Shown here piece by piece: positions 13,983-26,851 of a stretch of 64,000 bases of DNA (the first letter of the stretch is position 1; every line of letters starts with the position of its first letter). Under the pieces are notes generated by a model, which was not told where the DNA came from, searched no databases, and worked only from the letters and a program-made list of their open reading frames with translations. Source of the DNA: Todiramphus chloris collaris (Eukaryota > Chordata > Aves > Coraciiformes > Alcedinidae); NCBI GenBank assembly GCA_025345505.1, contig JANVCC010000017.1:810315-874314 (forward strand), written 5' to 3'. Made by a program: the position numbers and the translations under genes.

Positions 13983-14856
13983 TGTGGTGGATCAACTTGG
14001 CCAGCAGCCAGACACCCACCCGGCTGCTTTCTCACTCCCTCTCCTCAACAGGATAAAGGAAAAATTATGATGAAAAAGCTCCCAGATCGATGTAAAGACT
14101 GGCATCACTTACCAGTTACTGTCATGGGCAAAGGAGATCCAATTGCAGAAATTTAATTTAATCTATTTACAATTAAAGTAGATTTGGATGGTAAGAGAAA
14201 GAAAGACAAAAAGATCAAAATAACACCTGCTACCCATGCCCCATTTTTCACTCTCAACTCTTGTCCCATCACCCCAGTCCCAAGCAACTCAGGGGAATTG
14301 GGAACAGAGGCTTTAGTCAGTCCATAACAGCTCCTCTGTGTTGCTCTTTCCTCCTCATTTTTTTCCCCTGCTGTGGTGTAGAACTTCCTTCAGGAAATAT
14401 CTGCAGTCCTTCAGGAACTATCTGCTCCTCTGTGGGCTCTCCATAGGCAACAGTTTGTTGAGGAAATACCCACCTTCTCTGTCAGAGAGTCCTCTCTGGG
14501 CTGCAATGCGGATATCTGCTCCAGCATGGTCTTCTCCAGGGTTTGCAGGGGAATCTCTGCTCTGGTGCCTGTAGCACTTCCTCCCCTCCTCCTCTGACCT
14601 CGTCTTCCCCCTCCTGTTTTGCACTTTCTTTTCCACTTATTCAATGTAGGGCAATGCTTTATCCTTTCTTAAACAGGCTCTCCCAGAGATGCTGTTACCT
14701 TGACTGAGGGGCTCATCTGTGCCCTGCAGTAGGTTCAGTGGAGCTGGCTAGAATCAGCTATATCTGATACAGCACAGTCCCTGGCCTATTCTCATGGAGG
14801 CCACCCCAGAAGTCCCCTCCTCCTCCCTGCAAACCTTACCACTTATACCCAGTACA
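13983..14856 (-). mobile_element. Solo LTR, avian ERVL-like family (minus strand)
   Basis: An 874-bp segment starting TGTGGTGGATCAACTTGG and ending in ACA. It matches, from memory, the reverse complement of a common avian ERVL-type LTR. The landmarks occur in order: a 'tcacttaccagttactgtcatgggcaaa' type block (14,105-14,132), an A/T-rich former poly-A region (about 14,150-14,180), CTCC-rich repeated units, and a TATA-region relic (TTTCTTAAACAGG, about 14,667). A terminal block paralogous to the 5' end of the LTR at 26,695 follows. The AATAAA expected near 14,165-14,175 appears mutated. No internal gag or pol sequence flanks it, so it is a solo LTR. I saw no perfect 5-bp target duplication, which fits an older copy. 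The exact subfamily is not assignable without a library. Confidence 0.8.
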
Positions 14857-17711
14857 GAACAGTCACATAAGAAACAGCCATCAGAACCCCCCAAACCCTC
14901 TTTCTGTGGTTCTTTCCCTCCATCTCCAGGGAAGCTCTGACATAGGTGAAGCTAGTGCTTGCCAGTCCCATACCTACACTAGTAATCCAAGGAATTGCTT
15001 CTCCAGTCTTGTCAATGCAGATTTGTCCAGCAGTATGAATATTAGTTTCCTTTTCCTTTAAACTCACTTGAGACCAGCTGAGACCAAATAAAATCCTAGA
15101 GAATGAAATAAGCCTGACTATTTCAGCACTGATACACCTCTATTCAATAGCTTTATTGCTCATTCTGTATTTCTACAAACCCCAGGGCAAGGTTTTAAAC
15201 CAGATAACTATGCTGCAACACAAACCAAATACCTGGGGTTTTCTCTCCTGAATTGTAATTATGCACACAATTCTTTCAAGATGGTTGTTCAGTCAGGAAA
15301 AAGAACTCATCCTGACCCAGCAAATTCCAACATGTTGCATGACACAACAGCAGAGTAATTTGGCCCTCTACATTGCTACCTCTGTCTTTCCCATATCTAA
15401 TAGAATAGTCATATTTTCTCTCTTTCATATGTTTTTTTTCTCCCTCTTCTTCAGTTTCAGTGTTCCTACTGAAGTACAAGCTGCGAAGGATTCCCAATGA
15501 CATACCTTATCTCTGACTCACACAAAAACTGCAGCAACTAGTAAGGATATCTCTGTGTTTCCATGGCATCTCAGAATCATCAATGGGTGGTATGTCACTG
15601 CATGATACAATTATCATTCAGTGGAAGATCCTCAAGTTGTGTGTTAGTAACAAGGCCATAAAGTGCAATCCCACTTTTGCTTAGGGTACATTACAGCTTC
15701 ACAACTGAACAGGGCGTGCAGCCATCATTCTCTGTCTGGTTTTGAGGATACAAAGCAGACCCTTCACATTAATTATATATTCTTCCCAAGAACAAAGAAG
15801 TCACTTTCTCTCTGTTTTTTCAAGTGATATATACATTTTTGTCACATAAATAATAAAATATTCTTATTAAATAGTAACAAATTAGTAAGAGTTCTGCTCT
15901 TTAGGCTTAGGCAGATTTAGGAGACTACGTGATACATGCAGACTGACAGAGCTGCTTGAGCTGCTGCTTACTGAACAGGTCAGCCAGGTCACACAGAATC
16001 CCATACTAAATATCAGTTTCACTAAAGACTCCTGCAAAATTCATTTGCTTGGTGCCAGAGGAATGATCCTAATTGATACTCTTCAGCAACATATATTCCT
16101 ACTGTTACGGGACTTTATTATCTGCACTAACTCTTTGGCTAATGCTGATGATTAAAAGTCAGTTCTGGGTACATACAGTTTAACAAACAGTGCCTGTAAG
16201 AAAAGTGTGGGATTAGGTGACAGATAATGAGGCATTACTACTTAAAGCATTTTTAACTTGCTAAAAGAACTTAACAGAAATTAAAACATAGCTTCTCTGA
16301 AGGAAACAAACCATATTGGACATTTTGTGTTCTGAGGGCAGATTGATGGTGCCAGTTTTGGTTTGCACACAGTGCCAAGGTATGACAAGCATTTTGAATT
16401 TCTGCCTCCTAGTTACTTCCTTAATTAGTATCCTGAGATCCTCCTCATAACTAAAACTGTCTTAAGATTTGTTTGATCTTGCTTCCAGTTGCATCATAAC
16501 TGATCACTTACTTAATCCTCGGTATTTCTAAAGTTTTGAAATATAACAGAACCTGAGAATAAATATAATTAGCAAACTGAGTTTTACCAACATCTGTGAC
16601 ATGTTTTTTGTTCCTGGCTTCTGAAGAAATATCTGAAGAGACACATGCATACAAAGATTTAATCACAGGATCAACTGAGTTGTCAATTCATTTCACTGTT
16701 TTTGAAATGTTTTGCTAAGTATCAGATTCATTCATAAGATAAAAATCCCTTATGCTTTTCAGTAGTCTAAAATAAGGCCACAAAGAGATGAGAAATGTAT
16801 AATTTTACTATTAATTTGAGAGCCACCACAGACATTCAACCATAAACATCTTAAAATTCTTAATAACCTTAGCTTCAATCTTCAGCCACCATATTTTTCA
16901 GTGGTACCAAAACTCTTTTAACAAAGCATCCATTTTAAAGATTACATCCATCATGGCTAGGAAAGATAACAATTTTCATGTATGTGCAGTTATTTAATAC
17001 TTTTAGTTTCCTAATTTGCTATCAAACTTAATTTAGTCACAGTTCAGGGCCTGCAATCATTACTGAAGACAACAGGTTGCATTTTTCAGTGTGAAAAGCA
17101 CTCTAGGACTGAAAAGTGAAATGTCTGATTTTCAAAAAAACCCTTCATTTAAACAAACAGGTGACTATTCCAGCTTGCCCTTTGAAAGCGTAATGTTTGT
17201 ACCTAGGGAATATTTATTAAATACCACTTGGGACCATTATTGTTATTAAATTACATGGGAGTTTCCATTATAAATGGTATTTTGTAATAAAAGAAAATAA
17301 AGATGTGTTAAATGTATGAATACTGTGGAATTATATAAATAGCTTTCCTAAAAAAGAAAAATAAAGTGATGAAGCTTTTCCCGATATCTTTGCATTATTT
17401 GTTGCAAAAACATATGCTATGCACATGATGGCTGTATAAAAAGAACAGGCTGCTCATAAAAATACAGTCTAGAGGAAACAGCATGTGGTAGTTTTATATA
17501 GTGTGTCTTAAGATTTAGAGAAACACATCAATATAACTGACCAAGAATGAATGCTCAAAGAAGTTGACCCCATATAAGAATTTCTGTACATTTTTTTATT
17601 TCTAAGCATCAGAAAGACACAGAAAGAGGTGAACGTGAAACCAGATATAGATGAAGAAAACGAGTATCCAGTATTTTAGTTTATGGTCAAATTTTGCCTT
17701 AACTTTTTCTT

Positions 17712-17741
17712 AGCTAGCTTTTTCCAAGCTAGCTTTTTCCC
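17712..17741 (+). repeat. 15-bp tandem duplication
   Basis: The unit AGCTAGCTTTTTCCA is followed immediately by a copy differing only at the last base. It lies 16 bases upstream of the GGGA microsatellite. Confidence 0.9.
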
Positions 17742-17756
17742 TAGTTGTGACGAGTC

Positions 17757-17800
17757 GAGGGAGGGAGGGAGGGAGGGAGGGAGGGAGGGAAGGAAGGGAG
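17757..17800 (+). repeat. (GGGA)n microsatellite
   Basis: About eight near-perfect GGGA units degrading into AAGG/GGAG. It is purine-only on the plus strand, and the purine-rich bias continues for about 100 bases through an A-rich tail (17,800-17,860). Mirror-repeat purine tracts can form triplex DNA. Confidence 0.92.
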
Positions 17801-18951
17801 TGGAGAAGAAAAATAAAACAAGAGGAAAAAAATTAAAAAAAAAAAAAGAGAAAAAGAAGAGTCTTTGTCAGCATTGGTCAAAACCAAAAGTATCTCTGAC
17901 TATTTCATCATCTTGAGTTTTTGTACTACCAAGCAAATCAGAGTACTGGTTGTGCTATGTACAACATCTTCAGGGATATGCAAATGAAAGAAACACCTTG
18001 CAAAGAACAGTATTGTACTAAGCTGGGCAACTCAAGGATACTAATGAAAACCACTGTGTGCCTAATCTTGATTTACTCTTCTGTTTTTCCTTTTTTTTAA
18101 GGCTGATATCTTTTCTAAAGATAACAATAGCTAAAGAAACTGCAGTGCAGACAGACGTTCCTGATTTTTGTGAACAGGTGCACCTTGCATACTTATTCTG
18201 ATGCACAGATGCTCAGATCATAGAGGAAAAGACAGAAGGGGAAAAAAAAAAACAAACCCCAAAAAACTACCAAAACTATGATTATTCAATCTTTTTCCCA
18301 TGTCTGGTAAAGCTCTGATTTCCCTTCTTTCACCTCTCCATTTCAACTCTCCCTTTTTCATGACTGCATCACTTATTCTATAATGTCCAAGAGATTTCTG
18401 CAAGGACTTCACAACTGCATTCATAACCTCAGTTCTGCAGTGAATAACTTGGACATTTTGGAGCTAGTAGCACAGAGCAGAGAAGATGCAAGACTGCTTC
18501 TACCTTGTAGTTTAAGAAGATGGGCTATATCCTCCCATTATGACATATAGCCAAGCAGCAAGCTGAAGGATTTCTTGCTATTTCCAATACAGATAGAGTA
18601 ATCTGGTCTGATTTCACCAGAATGAGAAGGGGAAGAAAGAAAATACCAGCCTTTGGAAAATTCTCACACTTTTTTTCTGAATGTCTTTAATGACCAAAGT
18701 CCAACCACTGTTGAGATAGATGGATTATTGTCCTGCCCTTCACTCCTTCCAGCATCTTGAAGAAAGTTAACATGGTGCTTAGCAACAACCAGCAGCTTCT
18801 GGAAATGTCAGCATCTCCTAAAGAGATTAAAACCATATTATTTCAGGGACAGGTGGTATGAAAAAAAATAACCCCTAATTTGAGGTGGGGAGAAAGGTTA
18901 TCCTTTAGTAATTATTATCATATAGAAACACACACACACAAATTGTTACCA

Positions 18952-18980
18952 ATTTTAATTCTGCTACACAGAATTAAAAT
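18952..18980. repeat. Perfect 12-bp inverted repeat, 5-base loop
   Basis: The arms ATTTTAATTCTG (18,952-18,963) and CAGAATTAAAAT (18,969-18,980) are exact reverse complements around the loop CTACA. A further copy of the right arm begins near 19,000. The arms are AT-rich, so the structure is weak. No MITE or terminal repeat assignment could be made. Confidence 0.85.
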
Positions 18981-21900
18981 ATAAAAAGTTAATATTATAC
19001 AGAATTAAAATATTAAAATAAATAAAAACCTCACAGATTTTAAACTCTGGCTCTCAAAGGACAAAAATATTTCTTTCTCTTCTAATATACTTGATTTTTA
19101 CTACATGTAATATTTCCTTGTGGGAAGCTCTTTGGCAGTGCATAACTGAATGCTCACTAATGTCTGTTGGACAAGCTCGACTCCCACGTGTACCTTTCCT
19201 CATGCTTTTTTTTTTCAAGGTCATTACTATCCATTCATCAAATGACTGTCTAATGAAACACCTGAAACCCCTCTATTCCTTGCCTTACATGGCATTTCTC
19301 CTTTCCTCCTCCTCATTCCAGTGGATTTTAAAATTGAGAGATTTTAGTGATAGAGAGAAGAAAAAGTACATCTCCTCCTTCTCCTGGCTCAGCTTCTTAT
19401 GACCCTTGCCTGAGATGGTTAGACACTTACATGTCAGACACATTGTGGGTATTTCTAAACCATAATTTCCACCTTGTTCAACAGGAACCACAAGCTGAGT
19501 GAAACAGCAGCTGAGTGGAATCTGAAAGCCAAGAGCTGTCGCATTACACACATCTTCCTGTTGTCAGAAGGCACATTCAGGACTAATCAGGATGAGCTCA
19601 TTCAAAGCAAGAGGCCCTGAAGTGCCAGAGGACCAAACTGTACAGGAAGTAGGTATGGAAGTAATGAGAGCCTAACACTCTTCAAAGGCCTTATTTCTGG
19701 TTAAGACTACCCATTAAAATTAAAACTGAAATTAAAAATAAAATAGTGGCCTAGACTCAGTAAAATACTGAATGACCTTGTAAAACTAATAAGCTTTGTC
19801 TCTACCATAGCTGATCTCACCACATGCTTGTTCCATTGAGCAGCAACTGCACAGCTTGTAAGCAAAAAGGTTTCTTGAAGCTGACAACGCAGCACTGCTT
19901 TCTTACAAGACTCCTCCAACAAGCAATAGGTCCAAACACAAGTTGGTTTTGTCTAACATCTTTTTAGGACCATTCTAACTCACATGTCCAGCCAAGTACT
20001 GAAATCCCAAGTCTTTATGCACAATATGCAAAAAGACAATCTGCAGTCTTCTAAACTTCATTACTCATGTAGTGTCAGGCAGTTGCCATTCCCTCCTGGG
20101 CAAGTTTTCCTCACTGACTTGAGAATCTCCCTACCCCTATTCCCTTTTACTGCAGTAAGAACAAGACATTGACTGAACTTGCAAGTGCTTCATTAAACAG
20201 ATGTTGATGGGAATTATCATTGCTCTGCCAGACTGCTACAGCTCATATCCTTAATCTCTATTTTTTGCCTGTCCTTTTCCCTGTACTCATCTCAAATTTC
20301 TTATTTATTTCCTGGTTTTAACTCTTCAGTTCATGCACCTACGTATCAGCATATATCCTGATTTCCCTCCTTTGTTGAATTAATATATATACCATATCTG
20401 TGATCCCTATCTATAAATCTGCATGAAAGTGAGTGGTTTTTTCCTGTGCTGTCACACTGCTTAGGACTACAGATTTCTTATTATTGACTGAAATTAACAA
20501 TCAGAATCATGTGAAGGAGCACATACTACCAGCTTCCACTTCAGTCAATAAATAAGCTTTTACATTTTTCTTAATTATGACTGGCCAATATGTGAGTGAC
20601 AAATTCCTGTGGCCTTGCATAACTTTCAGATCACCCTTTTAAGAAGAGATTTGAAAACATTGGTCCCATATCTAAAGTGAAAGATGTCAGCTCTACAAAT
20701 TAATTCAGGAAGACAGAATGGAAAGAGGATTTATATATAAGGACGAGAGAAAAGCTATGTGCACTAGGCTAAAGACAGATACACAATTGGGTATCTGCGT
20801 GTATCTACAGTGGAAACATCTGCTGGCTCTTATTGCTGCTGCTATCCTCTTTTCTTCTATTTCCGTTCTTTTGCTTCCCAGCACTCTTTATTGAATGTAG
20901 ATGCTTTTTCTTTATTATTATTTTGCATCTTTGATTACTAGCTTGTAAAATAATAAAAGCAAAAGAAAATGGAGAAATTGTTTCCTCTAACTCCACCAGA
21001 TCTAGGCTTTCATGGCTAAGGTCCAACTCAATGCCTAACATTTTAAACTGTTATTTTTAATAATAATAATCATATACAGGGGCTTGCTCATCAGACAGGC
21101 CTGTATAACTATAGCTCTATTTATAACCAACAGCTAGCTCCACCTAGTGTCATCCTAATTCATCAGTGAAACAGCAAGCTAAAACCAAATACTATAGGTA
21201 AAACTGAAGCCAACTATAAAATCGCTCGTCAGCTGGATGATGGCTGCATACAGCATGCAGTTCTGATTATCAGCATCACAAGGAAAAGACCATTTTAAGT
21301 AACTATGGTATGGTGATAGCCAGCCAGCACTCTTAAGACAAGGAGCAATTAGCAGCTTTAGGAGTATAAATACAATACGTGCAATATAAAACAGTTTTAC
21401 TGCTACCCTGAAAAGGTGAATGGCATTCAAGCTATTTATATGGGTTAGTCTCTACCGTTTCATCACCAACAGCAAGGGCAAATTATTGTTAAATTTAATA
21501 GAACTTCTCTGAAATAGAATAACAACATATTTTTTTCTAGTTGTCATCAAAAGTACAGATCTATTTTTGGCTATACAAATCCCGTAGTGATCCTCTCCAT
21601 TAATAAGTACATGTACCCTCCCAGCACTTACAAAATAATTTTAAATACCTCTCAGAGGTGATCAAAGCAGGGCAATGCTCAAACTAGCTAAGAGTATATC
21701 AGTTTTACTGCTCTTTACCTTCAAACTTTCTAAAGGTTGGTTCACTACTGTGTATCTAGAAACATCTATCTTTCTAAAACTGTTACAGCTTTAGTCAGCA
21801 ACATTTAGTGTTTAATAGCCTGATCCCCTTTTGACAAGACTACACAGAGCACAGCCAGCAAAGTCATTTAAAATAAAGTCAGAAAAGCAAATATCCAGCA

Positions 21901-22304
21901 TAGTAAGAGAACTCTTGATCATCAATCACATTGGAAAAAAAAATGACAGACCTAATGAAGATAGGAGCTTATAGTGAAAGAAAGCATTTTGCAAAGCAAA
22001 ATAATCCAAATAATTTAACATAATCATAACTTGTGAGCTATCAAGCAGTGTTTCAATGGTTGTTGGACTTCCAAAGAAGAAAAACAGACAGACTGACAGG
22101 TCCTGCCTTGCATTTAGAAAACACTTTTACTTCTTAGATCAAGGCTGACCCACTCTGACAGAGCTGAGATCTGTTTTAAACCTGTTCAAATCACCTGTTG
22201 GGAGCTGCTTAGCATTTTCACCCTAGTGGTGATAAAATATATTTCAATATGTACAGGATACACTTAACAACTGCTCACTGTGGCAAAGAGGGAGCATATA
22301 CACT

Positions 22305-22334
<30 letters not shown>
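22305..22334 (+). repeat. Poly-G tract, 30 bases
   Basis: An unbroken run of 30 G between ...cact and tcagac... . Long G homopolymers are much rarer than A/T ones and can form G-quadruplexes. They are also a known weak point of some sequencing chemistries, so the length may be inexact. Confidence 0.9.
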
Positions 22335-22335
<1 letters not shown>

Positions 22336-22860
22336 CAGACAGGAGGAAAGAACATATACTAAGATGATACATACACCAAAGCAAGGACCTTTGCATTTCC
22401 TCAAACTTTCTTGAAATAAGCAGTTGAAACTTATGCTTGTGACTCATCTAAAGTATTCACAGCTAAATTCAAGAATTATATGAAAACCTCACTGCAATAC
22501 AGAATATTAATTTAATAAAATGCACACGAAAATGCTCTCTGATATTTCAAAAATAAGAGAATACTCCAGTTCTCAATAATTTAGCAGTTGCTGTCATTTC
22601 TCATTAACAGCTTTCAAAATGCTATCCGAAACAAGCTGATATAGAGAAATTAAGGGCAGTAATCAAGCGAGAAATGATAGACCAGCTGGGTAGGCATCAA
22701 GTTGGCAAAACGTGAATACAGTTCAATAGCTGAAACAGATGCTGGAGTTGTTGAGAAGCCCTGCAGGAGATATTGATGTATTTTCTTTATAAAATACCAA
22801 ACAACCAAATAAATGTCAAGAGCTAAAAACTGATAGGAAATAAAACCTGTCAAAAAACTA
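22335..22860. other. Unclassified unique sequence
   Basis: About 525 bases of AT-rich sequence between the poly-G and the CpG-rich block. No gene or repeat is recognised. Confidence 0.55.
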
Positions 22861-22869
22861 ACTATAAAG

Positions 22870-23950
22870 CGGAGACGTGCAATAATATCTTTTCGCTATA
22901 TCAAAACATTCAGTACATGCATCTTCATTTCCTCGGGATCCCTGAATATGCCAATACATCAGTCAGAGCTTGCTAGTGAATCAGAGGGAGCCTTTCCCAG
23001 TCTTGTTTCACATTCGTTTGTTTCTATTTACCTAAGGCTTCACAGACTTAGAAAATACTTTATTCTTCAGTCTCATCCTAACACAACACTCTCTTTCAAG
23101 CAAGCGATTCCCCGAGCTTGGAGGCGAGAAGGAAAGAAAGGGTAACACAAGCATAAATGAAACTGCAAAATCCATTTTGCACGAGGAACGTTGTTTTCAG
23201 AGTTTCAAGACCTCGGCAACAAATCCTCTGCCATCAGCGGCAGCTCGTTCTAGCATATGCTTTGTCATGGTCAGTTTCTAATTACATTCATAATGATGCA
23301 ATAGCTTTGATAATCCTACCTTCCATGCCAGCTGCTTTTCTTGTCACTCCATCATGCCAATAAGTTGGCTGCCGTAAGAAATCAAGATAGTGCAAAACAG
23401 CATCTTTCCCCTGCATCTGTCATCTTCCTGAAAGCATTCTATTACTGCCGACTGCTGGGAACCAGAAAGTCTATTTGAATTCCAGCAGCTCCCCTTTCGC
23501 ATGATTCAAGTTAGGTTAGGTGGGCATGCCTAACATGATTCTCTCCATCATTTATTATGCAGCTGCTACACCATCGGCGTGGTAACCACTCTGACTTTAT
23601 CTGATACGTCAGTCTTGCAAACCTCTACCTCCGTGCAAACACAGGAGACACAGAAGCATCTTGCATTTAATGAGCATTCTCCCTGCCTAAAGAGAGCGCA
23701 TCTGCAAATCAGTTTCAAATCCTGCTGCTCACATTGTCCTCTAAGGCTGATGTAAATGTTTGAAGATTTTTTTTTTTTTTTTTATTCTTGCATTACGTCT
23801 CTTCAGAAAGCACAGTTCTTCGTGCATGCTTGAATTATTCACACTTCAGCTAAACGTTTGCTGATTTGTGTCCAACCAAACAGCACTTTCCCATTGAAAC
23901 TCTCTGCTCGAAAGCTACTTCTGAATAACAGTGCTGTACATTCAGGCTCT
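22870..23950. promoter_or_regulatory. CpG-dense unique block, candidate regulatory element
   Basis: A hand count gives about 25 CpG dinucleotides in about 1.08 kb, against only a few per kb in most of the window. The block is not a recognised repeat. It has no long open frame (two short ones at 22,948-23,145 and 23,157-23,363) and no evident splice-bounded exon. Visible short motifs include an ACGTCA half-site in TACGTCAG (23,605-23,612). There is also a small hairpin GTTAGG...CCTAAC (23,515-23,534) enclosing GGGCATGCCT, which fits a single p53-type half-site consensus. The hairpin is bracketed by two CATGATTC copies (23,500-23,507 and 23,534-23,541). Retained CpGs can mark an unmethylated promoter or enhancer, but could also be a local base-composition fluctuation. 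The regulatory role is inference. Confidence 0.35.
23767..23783. repeat. Poly-T tract, 17 bases
   Basis: Homopolymer inside the CpG-dense block. Confidence 0.9.
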
Positions 23951-25966
23951 CAACTCTGTTTCATTTTAAACATGGCTTTTATAGCTACACCTCAACAAAT
24001 ACATTTAGTTCTTTTCATGCAATAAATGGCTGTCTAATGAGGGAAAAGTACATTTTTAAGCAGTTTATCTAGGTCTACCTGTAGGTGACTTTTGCTTTTT
24101 GTGCTTTAAACATTTTAACGGTAAGTGGATGGCTCTGTTAGAATATCTTTATATTCTTAAAGTGGTAAGAACACCACCATAAGCTGTTTTTTGCCAGCCT
24201 GTGGAGGACACTCTCAAATGACAGTTTGCTTAACTGCTTCTGAGTATTGTGAATTAAAGGGATAGGATTGTTTTGTTGTCTTTCTATTTATATTTTCTGT
24301 TGGAGTGGGGGAAAATCATGCTTGTGTCAGTGATTTCAAAAGAATATTAATAGAAATTGACATATACACATCAATCATCCTCCAAGTTAAATTAGCTGCG
24401 TCTCCTCCCACCACTTCTGCCTGCAGTTCAGAGTCAAGGCGTTTCATATTTAATGCATCTGCTTGCTCATAAGCTGAATAAACATCTCTAACCCTGCACT
24501 ACAAAGTTTGAATACCTGGGAGAGAAAAAACGAACAATTTAACGTGTGCAACTGTCTGGCTAAAACATGTTAGTTAAGTGAAGTACTAAAGGAGATCAAG
24601 GTCTACTGATGGAGTAATACCTCTCTCCTTAGCCTTCGCAGAATGACAGAGGAGGAGAGAGGAAGGAGAAAGGGCACAGTCCCCCGGCAAGAGCTTTCCC
24701 TTGCAGTGGCAGCCAGCTCAGCATCACTCACCAGTTCTCATATTCCCATCTCAAAAGGCTCATATGGTTTTACTTAAGCCTCACTTCTTCACTCAGATAA
24801 GATGTGTTAAACTTCTCCATGGAATGAAAAACCCTCCACCCCAATGGTTCCTTCCTCTTCTGTAATTTCCTAGTCTCGGTTAAGTTCCTGAATCTCTTGG
24901 TAGTGAAAAAGGAGCTTGAAAACATGAGGAGCTCAAAGTCACAGAAAGTGAAGGGGTGGGGGAGCAAAAAAGGTAAGACAATCTCCTACTTTGAAAAAAT
25001 CCAAATAAAAACCAAGGACATCCGATAGATTTCTATAAGCCTCCTGCATGGGTGTTGCCAGTGGGTGCAGCTGCAGGGCTTGTTCCTCTTCACCCCTCAC
25101 GGATCCCCAGCCCCAGGGCTGGAGTCCCAGGGTCCCCAGATTCTGGGCAGAGGGGCTGGCGTGCTCCCCTGGTAAAAACCCACTGATGGACAGTGACAGG
25201 AGCAGGTGGGTGCTGGGAGATGAAGCGCAGGATAGCTCCCAGATCTGCTGGGAGGTATCTGACTCCCTGCTCTCACCCACATCTAAATGGCACAGCTGAC
25301 ACCTGAATGAGCTAACATAGCATGGCACAGTTTATATTTAATACTGTATTTATTCCTAGAATGCTGCCAGAAAATGCTTTTTTAGAAATTTCATGTAAAT
25401 AAAGTAGAATTACTACATCTGTTCCTCTGTCTGTAGCAGCACATACCAACAAGCTAATTTTGCATTCAAGACAACAGAGATAGTCCCATCCTATAGTTGC
25501 AAAGTGCACAACTATAAAATGCCTATCTGAAAATACTGTCAGCTCATTTTTGTTCACAGTTCAAGTAATTTCTGAAGTGAAACAAACCAGACAGTGAGGA
25601 CTGACTTTGAAGTCAGCATAAATCCAAAGTACATAAAAGGATATGCTTAATATTTCACACTCATAGCTGCATTATGATTTTTTAAACCATAGATACAGCA
25701 ACAAGGAATTTACATGGTATTTCACAAAAGCTCATATAGCCTGTAGTTGCAAGGAAGACCTATAGTACCAAAAAAATCACCATAGGTTTGATTTCTAGTT
25801 TAGTGAATTTTGAGCTGCACAAGATTATAGACAGACATATCTAGAAAAACATTTAATATGATAATAAACAAAATAATACTGGTAAGAAAATGGTAACATC
25901 TAGTCTGCCATAAATATGCCTTAGCAGAATCCAATCACCATTCAGATACCTAAGAAGGGAGTACAA

Positions 25967-25998
25967 AAAGGGGGAAACAGCCAAAGGGGGAAACAGCC
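25967..25998 (+). repeat. 16-bp perfect tandem duplication
   Basis: The unit AAAGGGGGAAACAGCC occurs twice with no spacer. Identity of the two copies suggests a recent slippage or local duplication. Confidence 0.92.
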
Positions 25999-26236
25999 CA
26001 AGGGTGGGAGGGAGAAAAAGAGAATTATGTAAAACATTTCCAGAAACATAAGCATGGCATTCCAAGAAGGATCCATGGAAGTTTATCATTCAGTATTGCT
26101 GCCCTCCAGCACAGTATATATGACACAGTGTAGTTTATCCACAGAGACTATTCCCATTCAGATCGGGTCTATGGGAAGTAGCCATTTTTCTATAGGAAAG
26201 GAAAAAAAAAAAACACACCTATTTTGTTAATTTTAA

Positions 26237-26256
26237 TTTTTTTTTTTTTTTTTTTT
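26237..26256. repeat. Poly-T tract, 20 bases
   Basis: Homopolymer read directly. Confidence 0.92.
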
Positions 26257-26819
26257 GAGGACTAAACTGTAATATATCAGTTTTGTATTCTTCTGTGTAC
26301 ACTACTTGTATAGAAAAACAGCCCAGAGATGAATAGAGAATCTGGGAGGAGAAACCAGTATCAGTCATTCTGTCCATACACTAATAGGCCAGATTAATAG
26401 CTGGCTTTGGTCTCTAGTTTTTCCTGCATTTTCCTGAGAAAACAACAGCCTTGGTTTCTTCTTTTTGTAACTGGATACAGCATATGCATTGATATAATTA
26501 ATAGTAACACACCCATATGGAATGAACTGCTTTAGATAGAAAGCTCCATGGGTACCACTCCCAGACTCTACAATAACACAGATACATAATTTTTTGTCTT
26601 ATGCAGAGCTGTCCCCAGTCTGGAAAAAGCAGAAGTAAACAACACGTGGAAAAAATAGTCATCAAGTGGTGTTCTGCTTTTTACAGTACTGAACCATGTT
26701 GGTTTTGTGTCTGGTGGGGTGTTGGTAGTGGGAAAAGGGGCTATGGGGGTGGCTCCTGTGAGAAGCTTCTAGAAGCTCACCCAGCTCCAATGTTGGAGCC
26801 ACCTCCGGCCAAAGTCAAG

Positions 26820-26851
26820 CCAATCAGCACATCTGTGGTAAACATATTTAA
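26820..26851 (+). promoter_or_regulatory. CCAAT and TATA-like boxes of the LTR
   Basis: CCAAT (26,820-26,824) is followed 19 bases later by TATTTAAG (26,844-26,851), the usual order and rough spacing of a retroviral U3 promoter. The position within the LTR supports this. Present activity is unknown. Confidence 0.5.

Larger units (their letters stand above)
14857..22304. other. Unclassified AT-rich stretch
   Basis: No gene or interspersed repeat recognised. Contents noted are a 15-bp tandem duplication and a GGGA microsatellite near 17.7 kb, poly-A at 17,835-17,847, a short CA repeat at 18,928-18,940 and a perfect hairpin at 18,952-18,980. Open frames are all about 100 codons or less and show no family resemblance. 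Confidence 0.6.
23960..26694. other. Unclassified stretch with a GC-richer patch
   Basis: No gene recognised. A GC-richer patch at about 25,040-25,310 has overlapping open frames on both strands (the longest is 129 codons, minus, 24,939-25,328), none with recognisable motifs. A 16-bp tandem duplication, poly-A (26,202-26,213) and poly-T (26,237-26,256) lie to the right. Confidence 0.55.

Noticed and set aside
22244..22447. Minus-strand frame with a polyproline run
   Set aside because: The polyproline is the poly-G microsatellite read in reverse.
24939..25328. 129-codon minus-strand open frame in a GC-rich patch
   Set aside because: Overlapping open frames on both strands are typical of GC-rich noncoding sequence. 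No motif.
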